Source: Haliclystus octoradiatus (taxonomy: Eukaryota > Cnidaria > Staurozoa > Stauromedusae > Haliclystidae). From it: a DNA stretch of 64,000 nucleotides. Positions 14,501 to 26,500 of the stretch are shown piece by piece. The stretch's first letter is position 1. Every line of letters begins with the position of its first letter. Below the pieces are notes generated by a model that was not told where the DNA came from, made no database searches, and was given only the letters and a program-made list of their open reading frames with translations. The position numbers and the translations under genes were made by a program. The stretch covers positions 13,045,520 through 13,109,519 of the forward strand of contig OU744451.1 in assembly GCA_916610825.1 (NCBI GenBank), read 5' to 3'.

Positions 14501-17500
14501 AAACCAACAAACGCAAACAAGGTATTGTATATACAGTAGTGCCACTATAGTTATATGCAGGATGTCACAAAGGTTTTGGTTTTCCGGGAACCACGCTGCG
14601 AAATTGAAAAATCTTCTGGATAAAATTTAAAATGCTTCCTAAATCTGAAGAAATGTTACTAAAATTTGACATACTTTTGAAGCATGATGATATAAATGTC
14701 AAAATATAGAAAATATGAAATCCAAAAATTATAATTTTAAATAAGGCAACACTTGGAAATGATTGAAAAATAATTTAAAACCTGATTTTGTGCTGGCCTT
14801 CCTGGAATCAGGATCCCGCATTTTGTAACAACCTGGTTGTATGCTATATCAATTGTGGACTGGTAGCTCAGTGAAGAGTGCATGCATCAAATGCGGGAGA
14901 CTGGTGTGGATGTCTCATACTAATGATGAATCCCCTGGTAACCTGGCTCAGAACATGGTTCATCCAGTGACGATATCCCAATTTTAGAAGTAAGGGAACA
15001 GTGTTTTTTACGTAAACAATTGTCGGTGACTTCATCAAACATGAGAAAGAGGCAACGAAAGAATAAGGCGTAATTTAAAAATAATTATGTCATGTTTATC
15101 TACTAATTTATAACTTCATCTGTCGTAGACCGTGGTGCAGTGGTTACGGCATATGCAAAATGAAAGTGGTAAATCGAATCCTTTTCAAATCATAAAATCC
15201 TAGAAGTGAGCCCAAGAATAGGCCCTGATGGGATCGATGTTGACTGTGAGTGAACTAATGCAGTCGACCATAAATAAGAGCAGGCATGAAAAATATCCTT
15301 GGAAAAGCTGATTTACTCATTTTCTATCATTTTTAAAAGATAAAAAATCCATAAAAAGTTCTGGTTTTGATTTCTGAACTTGATTCTGATGATTGTAAGA
15401 GTTATATTTTTTTAGTTGAAAATAATCTAAATTATGATATTGGTATAATAAAATATCCGAGTATAGTAAGAAGTAGGGGAACGCTGTCCCCCTGGCAAAA
15501 AGAGTAGGGGGATGCCATTCCTCCGCGTTCCCCCATCATGTCATCACTGGGTTCATCGTTAACATGTTATTTGAAGAGGATATTGCTAAGTGACATGTTC
15601 AAATGCTATGTTGTATCTTGAAGCAACAAGATATTCCAATATAAATGTGTTGAGACAATTTTTAATAACGATTCTGAAAGAAAAAGAAAACTGTTTTCTG
15701 ATCGGGTGGTGTTTAAACCTTTGAAAAATTAGAACTTGCTTAGATCTCTCTTGAGAGAGTTAGAGTTATCGTGTTGCATATATTTTCACAAGCTTATCAA
15801 TCTTCACATGGCAGCTAAATTGAAGGGAACTGTAAGCAATGTGTCTCAGATAATCTCCATTTTTAAATCAGGACATCAACAGTCCTCGGCACAATCATAA
15901 CGTTGTAGTCATTTGAACTTCTAAATACTAAACAATATATCATTTTTCCTCAAGGCCTATGCAATGAATGGTGATGAAATAATTGGTGGACAGTCAAAGA
16001 AATATTATTCCAATCGATTTAATCAACCTCGCTATTTACAGCAAAATGTTGCAGAAGCAATGAAGTATGTAGCACAGTCAAACTCTTTGCAAGCGTCCAC
16101 TCAAGGGACCCTGCGATTATGGTCGCTAACCATGAGTGGTCGCTGAATAAGAACAATAGAAATATAGAACAATAGGTGGAAACAATAGAAGGAAACAATC
16201 TCTGGCGACCGACTTATTTATTTGAAAATAGTTCATTTTAATAGCAAAAGTACACATCAGTGTGTTCTAAAATTGAATATATGATATTTTCTGGAAGCGA
16301 ATTGAATTACTAAATGCTGTTCAAATCTCATTCTAAAAGATGACATCATATTCTAACGTAATTCTACAATTTAATTGGTCTTGGAAATGGTAATCATTTT
16401 TTCTAAAATTCATGTCGAAATTTGTCGATAAAACTTTGTCAGATTCTCAAAGCTGAAGAATAATAGAAAACTGCAATGTATTACTAAAGAAATGATATCA
16501 ACAAGCTATCTCTATTTAAGGAAGACTAACGTTTTAAAGTTTGAATTTGATCCAAGGACATTTAAGTAAGTGAAAACATTGAATTTAAATTGAATCTTAA
16601 ATCATTAATTCAAGATTTGTGCGACCTTCCGCAATATAAACAAACTTGGTTCTGATATTTTGTTTTATTTTAGAAAAGGGTTACCACACACTTTTGCCGT
16701 GTTTGTATTCATAAGTACTACACTTGGAAATGGTGGAAGACACTCGGGAAGTGTTGAAAGTGTTTAAATGGTAACCCTTTACTTAAAACTTGATAATGAA
16801 ATGGTAAAACAAAATATTCGATTGTTTGAATAAAGTTGAATTATTATTTTTGTAAATAAACATCAATCAATAAAAGATTCCTTTCCATCATATTTTCTTC
16901 CCAGCAAAGTATTCATCCATGTATATCTATTTATTCAACATCTGTTAAATTGAGAATTGTTCTCAAACTACGTTCAAGCTGACAACACTATTTATATCAC
17001 TGTTCTTTTTTGATGTAAATGATGTATCAGCTGATACATGCCAGTCATATATTGTAATCCAGTTGACATCACAACATGCATGTGAATGTGGGTATTTAGA
17101 TTGGGATGCCATTCACTGGCGTAAAACAGCATCACTAATGAATACATGTTTAAACTCATCCGATGATGAGCTCTGGCTTAGGTGCTTGGTTGGTGGGATA
17201 TCTATTAATGCTTCTATTTAGATATATCTATATATGCACAACTACTAAGCTTTAACAACATCTATATGCTTGATGTTATATGCTTGCTATATCCATCACA
17301 TCTCTCGGTTTGCTTTATGCTTCCAACTTCTACATGCTTGCTGTATGCTGCTCTTTCTATGGGCGAACCTGTCACTCTCCATCCTAAGATCCCTATCCAA
17401 CCAAGCACCCGTCACACTGATAATCAGTGGAAATTACACATAATGAATACAAACCTGACGTTACTTACCAACTTGACAAGAAAAAACAAAAAACCTAAAT

Positions 17501-20500
17501 AAACCTAAATGAAAACAACACAAATTATGGGATGGGAGGGAGGGGATCAAAAACCAATAAAACCAATAAACTTATCAAACTTATAATAAATCACGTTTTT
17601 CTATAACACTCAAAGCTTTTAAAACACCAACACGTGCGAATACTAAAAACACAACTCAATGCGAATGCGTTTGACAGCTTTCAATCCCTTGAAGGAATGA
17701 CTCGAACACAGAAAACTAGGTGCGCCCTCGCAGCTGGCACCTTCCGCAAACAAACCTAGGACCTAGGACCTTCACAGTCTGATAAATTACTTATTACCTA
17801 ATCAGGCAAGAAACACGCTGAGACCTCGGCAATGCTCACCTCACAACTAGCACCATTGAAACAAGTTAACTTCCGCCTAAAATTATACATGTCCCCCACG
17901 AAGGGGAAAAATTAAAAAACTCACTCTCAAACAACACATCGGCTGATTTTAACTTTGCCTAAATTAAGAAATGTAAGCTTTATTAAAATGTGAGACCCAT
18001 TATACTATATAGGCATATTGATAAATTCAACTGATTTGAATTTTACTTAAATCCACTTGAGCTCTATTAATAAGTTCAACAATGCTTTGAAAATGGATAC
18101 AGCAGACACTTCTATATTATACCAATCTCAAATGTGTTATATTTTCAGGCAAGTAGCCATAGATATGGACCAGCAAAGAAAAAAGGTTTCAGAGATTGAA
18201 TCAGAAGCTAACCGAATAGATTCAGAATTGAAAATGCATCAGGTATAGTATTATTGACTGAGTTTAAGGAATACAGTCAATTAACAGTCACCTCTATACA
18301 CCGGACGCCTGTCTATAGTGGCCACTTTTGCAATGTCTAAAATCATATTTTCTATTAAATCGACGGTGCATATAAAGATCACCTGCAAATAGTGGACAAT
18401 TTATCTACCTCTGAAAGCCTGTTGCTATATAGAGGTTTATAAAATCATTGAATGTGATACTGATCACAGATTGATTGTTGTTGATGGTCGGGCTACTTAA
18501 AATCGTAAAATTACAGCTTTTTCGCTTGAAGCTGTATACGAATAGTTGAACAATACTCTATTTTTCACTAAATCTTCTGTATAAACACCGTATTCAGACT
18601 TAAATCAATGCTCTTCACGTTTATTATCAATCTATTTTGTTCCAATTTTATAACTTTTTGTATCTTTTCCCAAAAAGCGCAGCATGTTATATATCTCTGC
18701 GCTCATTCTAGTCTCTACAATAATGTCATTTTAGAAGAATTTACATGCGATCTTTATTTAGAGCTTTTTAATGTCAATAATAAACAGTTTATTTATTTTA
18801 CAAAACATATATAAACTGTTATTTGTGTTAAGTACTCTGATACAAACACTTTGGGTGCTATGAGACACTCACAAGAGGCCAAAATCACTCGCCTGTCGGC
18901 TCAGTACCGTTCTCCATTTGTTTACTATAAGCCTACCGTTTTTACGCAAACCCCAACTGGGGACGGCCACTTATCATTTTTCAACTTCTATGACTTGGTT
19001 CCATAGGTTACAAACACTATATTCAAGTTATATTTATTCAAATGGTAATTATATTTTACAATTTTTCAGACCGAGCTGAGGGAAGCCAAAAAGAAATGCC
19101 GTTATGAACAAGACACTATCAATAGACTTCAAGAGGTAATAATAATCATATTCAATATTCTGCATTGAACGAATAGACGATTAAAGCAAGGTCAAATAGT
19201 AATTAAAATATCTTATTTTAGTAAAATGATTGTTGCTGTTCACAATTCAAGGGCTAGTTACCCAGGTTAGGCATCATTGTATTTTTGGAAAATGAGATAA
19301 ACTTTTTTGCGAAAATTCCCGTCGAAATTTGTCGATAAAACTTTGTTAGATTCTCAAAGCTGAAGAAGAATGGGAAACTGCAATGTATTACTAAAGAAAT
19401 GATGTCAACAAAGCTATCTCTATTTAAGGAAGACTAACGTTTTGAGGTTTGAATTTGATGCAAGGACATTTTAGTAAGTGAAAACATTGAATTTAAATTG
19501 AATTTTAAATCATTAATTCAAGATTCGAGCGACACCTTCCGCAATATAAACAAACTTGATTATGAAATTTTTTTTATTTTAGAAATTTTAAATATGAATG
19601 CAAACACGTCAAAGTGTGTGGTAACCCTTTAATCACTTATAGGGTTTTTAATTACCACAGTCCCAAACTATTTCTAATGTAGCTTATCAGAATGATGGAA
19701 TAGATAAACAATCTAAGTAGTAGGCCAAATATTAATTAAATTGATATCAACAACAGGTTGCTCTTTTGATACTTAGAATATCCAAGAGTTACAATCTTAC
19801 GAAGAAGAGCTACCACCTGATGTCACTGCCTTGGTAAGCACATGATAGGTCTACAGTTATTTGTAATGATTCACAGTCTGTTGAATCCAATATGTTCACT
19901 GTTAATGATGATATTTCATTGGTTGATTGCAGGAAGAAGAAGTAGAGACTCTTGAATTAAAAATCAACGAACAGAAGTTACGGGTATGTGTTCCACCTTT
20001 TTAGATTTGACTCATTGACATGCACATGTGAGACAATCAACCTATGGATCAGTTTGGTGCCATCATCCCTGTCAATCAAACAAAGACACACTTATTTGAC
20101 ACTGTTAACTTGCTTGTTTACATCTATCATACCATGACACCTTTCTCTGTAAGTTTGTGAGCTTGCAAGGAATTAACTTCCAATGACGCTATATAAAAAC
20201 GTTATCTGAATGTTATGAAGAAGAAATCAATCTAATTGAAATTTACTATAAAAATATCAACCAAATCACACCATCAAAGTGAAACTTGAAATTGTAAGTT
20301 AAAACTAGTGACGGAAGTCAGTTTGCAGTTAAGTTTATTAAATGTGGCTTTTTCTTTTATCATTAGGCAGAAAGTTCAAAAACAGAGTTCGACGATGCTG
20401 CTACCATTCTTCAGGAGTGCACTGACGAAGCAAAATTATGTAGGCAAAAAGTTCATGACCTTATGGAAAAAATGGATCCTTTGAGGGTAATTTCGGACTT

Positions 20501-23500
20501 GTGTATTGCAGTTGTATGGCATTTACATGGTACTGTATCGACCGAAAAATATCTTTAAAATATATGAGACATTATTGCCCTACAGAAGGCACCCGTATCA
20601 CTCCTCTATTTATTGTCAATGCACAACAATGCGCTGCAACTACTCACAATGCAATTCCCTATTGACCGTTCCATCCGTCATCCTTAGATGGTACTCATTT
20701 TGATGTTTTTATATAAAGTTACGGCTGAGTTGACCTTCAGGGAATTTGAGCCACAGTCGATCAGATATGATCAGATCTGAAGTTCGGTTGCTCTGCCATC
20801 TGAGCCAATCCCCTGTATAGACCGGGCAAATATACTAATCTATTCACCACCATTTTTTAAGCACAATGTTGGAAATTGCATTCTATAATATCACGAAGGT
20901 TTCTGCGATCTGATTGGTCGAAAGAGCGTGCATGAAATCCTAGGGTAAAATATGGCTCCGAAAACCGGGAAAAACCGCAAGCTTCGAAAAGTTTGATCTG
21001 TGATAAAATGCAGGAGCTCGGGATTTTTAATAAAATATAATACAATAAAATACTCGCTCGGAGCTCGTGATTTTTTAGCGCTTCACTCGTGTCTCCCAAC
21101 ATTTTCTCGTTTAGTAAATATAAAAATGGCAAGTATGTGGTAACCCTTTAATCATGACTAACTATGTTGTATTTGCATACTTTACCCCGTATTTCAGTAG
21201 ACATTGTGTATTTTCTTGTGCGTTTAATGAGAAACTGATATTTTGAAGTCAACTAACATTTGTATTTTTGCTGGTAGAATGAGCTACACGAACTGGAGCA
21301 AAAGATTGCCACCACAAAAGGTCACAGAGTCCACTATGAAAAGAAGAAAGCAGATTTCTTGAAGAAAACGGAAGAGAAAAAAGAATTTAATGAAGGGTTG
21401 CGGAAAGAATATGAAGTAAGTTGAGTTACTCCTTTGCTCCTTAGGAGATTGACACCAAATTCCCCCCGTACGCAACTGTATGGTTCAAGATTACCCCCAT
21501 TCTGCAAACATACTGGCAGTTTTTACCCCCACACTTTTACAATTTTTTTGTCTATGACCCCCTCCCCCTCAACTAAAGTACATATTTAGTATTTTATGGA
21601 TGTCCCCTTATAGATTCGTTTATATTTACACTTTGAAATGTGTTGATTTTGACTATATTATTTTGTTATTGATAAATACAGAGGACTACTTGCCATATTA
21701 GACAGATGAAGTTTTCCATTCTGGATATATGGTAGTCAATGTAACCTTGAAGTGTAATCCCTATGAGGAATGAAGAAGGCCTAGTTAACATTAAAAGGAG
21801 GGTTAGCTCAGATGGCAGAGCAACCGAACTTCAGGTCAGATCATATCTGATTGACTGTGGTTGAAATCCCCCTAAGGTCAACTCAGCCTTGACTTTATCT
21901 AAAACATCAAATGAGTACCATCTTCTGATGACGGATGGAATTGTCCAGAGGAAACTGCATTGTGAGTAGCTGCGGCGCATCGTTGCGTATTGACAATCGA
22001 AACCTATCTGCCATGAAATCTGTTGAAATTGATCTGCAGTGTCGCGGCTGAGATCAACAAAGAGCGTTTAAAATCATTGCTCTTAGCGAAAAAGCCACTC
22101 CTCTAGAAATAGAGGAGTGGTACGGGTGCCTTCAGTAGGGCGACACCGTCTAAATTACTTTATTAGTTACCGTTTGCTGCTCGCAACAGTTAATGATTAA
22201 GACGCATGTTATCCTGTAATAAACTGGATAATTCAAGTATCCTCTCATTGGTCTCTCCCATAGGAAATGGTAGCAAAATCAAGTGAATTTTGTGAACAAG
22301 TTGATACAAGTAGAACACCTCAAAATCTGGAAAGTGAAATTGTTCAATCTGAAAGACGAATCACGCGTGAAGAGAGGGCAAGAGGAAACCCAGAAGAGGT
22401 TGCAACACAATATCATACAGCACTTAATCGCTACGAAACAGTCACTAGTCAGTTTGATTCTTTGAAAAGGTTTAATAAGGTAAAACAATATGCAACTGTC
22501 TACATATGTTTGCTTTATGTCTAACTGCATGTTTAACAATGTCAGAACTTATTCAACATTATGCAAGTTTAAATCCCATGAACTAAATTTAACCACAGAA
22601 ATTCATTGAACTGTATGAAAATAATCGAGCAAAGAGGCAAAGTGTCTGATTTAACGCAGCACGTTTGTTTTGGTATAGGGATAGTAAACTTGAAGGGCGC
22701 TACCACCAAACGTTATCCTATTGCAACAAAACTTTGATGAGGCTGGTCTGACAAGGAAATACCTGTGTCAAGGGACTCATCAGATACATTTCTGATGTTG
22801 TAGCTCGTCAGGCATCGCGTCTGAAGTCCCGCTAACGAATAGAATAGATGGTTACAACCTCGGTGCATATCGCGTGCGCAGTCATGGTTGAATAATGTGG
22901 CTGGGCTGACATTTGTTTCGTCCTTTCCAAGACTAAATAAAACTAAATAAAACTTGGTATGTAATGTTTTTAGACCAGTTGCCACCATTTGAGACTTGAA
23001 CATTTTTGATTTTCAAAAAAAAAATTATGAGCCATCCTAATGTACAACTGTGCAAATAGATTTAACCATCATGGTTGTCATTATCTTTTTATCTGAATAG
23101 TACCTGACGAAAGTCTTGGAACGTCGTGCTTCTCGATTCAAAGATTTCAGAAGCATGATAACATTACGAGCAAAACAATATTTCTTAATGATGTTATCAC
23201 AGCGAGGTTATTCTGGTAGAATCAGAATTGATCATAAAAAGGAAGAACTGTCTGTTCAGGTAAAAACTAAAAAAAATAGAGCAGCTGATATGTCCTTAAC
23301 ACCTATGGGTATCTACAAATGCCTGCTCTTGCAACTCTTTAGGAATTCACTTGTTCACTTATCGTTCACTTGTTGCTATATTTAATTGTGGGCTGTGTGG
23401 CACGTGATAATAAATCTGGTTGCCTCATATTGTTTACGTTATTTCTAATTGGTGCAATGTACGTGTTATATTGTAAAATAATATACTGCAACAAAATATG

Positions 23501-26500
23501 ATAAAGAATTTTGAAATGTACTTCTTTTTACCAACTTTGTGTGTTTATTTATCAATCTCTTACCAGGTCAACGTTGAACAAGCAAATGGCACTGCATCAA
23601 AAGATACACGGTCTCTATCTGGTGGGGAACGATCTTTCTCAACTATTTGTTTCATCACGGCATTGTGGGAAGCAATGGAATCGCCATTTCGTATTCTAGA
23701 TGAATTCGATGTATTCATGGTACGTTGTCATATTGAAAGGATTTGTATAATTGTTAAGTTTGCAAGCATTAATTACATTATGAAAAGACTAACAAATGTT
23801 TAGAAGTGAATGTTTAGAAATCCTGTGACCCACATAGGTCTAATTGTGCAGGTTCTCACACAGTTTTCTTGTAGGGGTTGAAACTGTCCTGTTATGTATC
23901 CTTAAACTTATCTGTTGTATGTTGTTTACTATCAAGGATATGGTGAATAGAAGAATCTCAATGAAATCTCTTCTGAAGATCGCTCGCCTTCACAGCAACA
24001 GACAGTTTGTTTTCTTAACACCACAAGACATGAGGTAAGTAATTATCCATAGGTATTCATTTACTAATAGCATTCAGTAATTGTAGATTATTCATTATTA
24101 CTGTGGCTGGATAGTTACTATTCTATTGCTTTTACAATAAATCTAATTTCTGGTCTATAAATGATCTTCTGATGAACAGTAGTGCATAAGTAGACTTGGC
24201 TAAGTTAAGAAATTAATACACCCCACTGATTATGTTTTTTTCTTCCTTGATTTCCAATGTCATGTTCTCCATATACAACAGACTTGCTCCCAGTGTTTAT
24301 TGGATATCCTGTAACTTTGTGTTATTTTTCTTCCTATGGACTTGTTGTTTTGAGTCAACCTTCGTCATTTAGATATTGTTAGTATTATATTATTATTGTC
24401 AAGCAATTTATGTTCCCTTAATACTACATTTTTACACAACGCTACGGCGATATTTCTGGCGCTAACTTTTCATACTCTTTTGTGGTTAGTCACCATTTAC
24501 TTATTATTATTTATTATCAGTAGATTTATTTTACACGTATTTAAATTGGTTTATCTGTTTTATTCAATTGAAAATTATGCTTTGATATCTAATCATCCTA
24601 AAATGGCCATTCCATACAGCCGAGATGAACTCCTCCGGCTACGTCCTTTTAGCAAACCACCAGCAAATGTTTTTGTGGATTACAATTATACTCTACCGTG
24701 GAAAAAAAAGAAGACGTAGAGGTAAAAGAGGAGGCCGAAAAATCAGAATTTTAACATTTTTCAAAAATATTAGGAACCTTGTGAAACGAATCAACCCTAC
24801 AATATCCATAGAAATGTTGAACAAATTAGTGATACGGATGACCTCAACCTAACAATGGTTTCTGATAATTCAAAAATTGACAGCATTCATCAAACTTCTG
24901 CAATACCAGTGATTGTTCCTATTCAAAGGGTCAGAAAATATACGCAGAAAGATCATTCTTGGCAAGGTAACAACAATAACAATAGTATTATTCATGTGCC
25001 GATCAGCACCAACCACATCACAACGGGTTCACCAAGATCACATGTTCCATCCATTTTACTATCGAATGTGATGACCCTGGCTCAAAAAATTGACGAACTA
25101 TGTCACCTAGTCAACACTACACCTATATACTGCATATGTATAACTGAATCTTGCCTTCAAAGTCATGTGGATAACAACGTAGAGATAGAACGAAAGCAGT
25201 ACATGGCGGTGTGTGTGTGCTTACATTTGAGAATCAATTACGGTAGAGATCATTCATGACTTACAACATCCTTCTTTTGAAGTATTATGGCTAAAAATTA
25301 ATCCCAACCGTCTCCCTAGAGGTTATAGCTCGATAATCTTAGGAATAATATACCACCCACCAAAAGCAAATAACAACGATGCAATAGATTACCTGAGTTC
25401 ATCCTTAACAAGCATCGAATCAAAACATTCCAACTATGGCATTATTATTTGCGGAGATTTAGATACAATGAATACAACAAAGTTGTGCAATAGTTTCACT
25501 TTGAAACAAGTTGTACGTTTTCCAACTCGAGGAAACAGAACACTAGATTTGATCCTTACAAACATGGCAGACACTTACGAGAAACCAACACAACGACCAC
25601 CTTTTGGTCTCTCCGACCATATGGCTGTTGAACTACAACCAAAGCTTAGGTCCCAACAGCCATGGCCAGCAATCACCAAAAGAACAAGAGACTTAAGAAA
25701 TATCATCACTATATGTCTCAATTGCATCATGCCTGTCCGATGTAGAAGAGTACATCCTTCAGACCCACCTTGGATTTCTTCCTCCCTAAAAAAGCTTATC
25801 AAACAAAGAAAGCAAGCTCTACATAATGGCAACAATACAGAATTCAGACTATTTTAAGGAGCAAAGTAAATCGTGAACGTAAAATTTGTCGTTCGAAGTA
25901 TTATAAAGCTGAAATAGAGCACCTAAAAACTGTCAATGCCTCTGCTTGGTGGTCTGAGGTGAAGAGATTAAGTGGCTTCTCGCCACCCCAAACAACAACA
26001 AACATCATTTCCAAACAACTTCAGGACCTCAAAGAATCTTCTGATCAAGAGTGCAAGTTAGCAGACATCATCAAGGAATCTTTCATCACACCAATGCGTT
26101 GTTTCACTTCATTTCCAACTGATTATCTCATCCAGCATCCTGAAGGGACATCAGAAACGCCAATGACCATGCTATCGACAGCTGAAGTTTTTAAAACTTT
26201 AGCTACTTTAAACAGCAGAAAAGCATGTGGCCCAGACGGCATCCCAGGCTCAAAGGAAAATGCTGATATCTTAGCGGAACCGATAGACATTCTAAATTCG
26301 TCATATCAAGAAAGCTGCCTACCTCTATCTTGGAAAGAGGCAGACGTTGTGCCTATCCCAAAACAACAGCCAATTGTAGATATCAACAAACACCTATGCC
26401 CCATTTCGTTGACACCGATTCTATCAAAGATAGCGGAGGAATACGTAGTGAAAGCTTTTGTAAAATCAGCTGTCTTGAAAAACATCGACCATCAGCAGTT

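Noticed and set aside
15470-15540. Inverted G/C runs (GGGGGAACGC-like) as a transposon end pair
   Set aside because: Too short and imperfect; no duplication or related copies seen in the window.
22713-23003. 96-codon minus-strand open frame
   Set aside because: Antisense in an SMC6 intron, no recognisable family, surrounding sequence looks like a decayed insertion.
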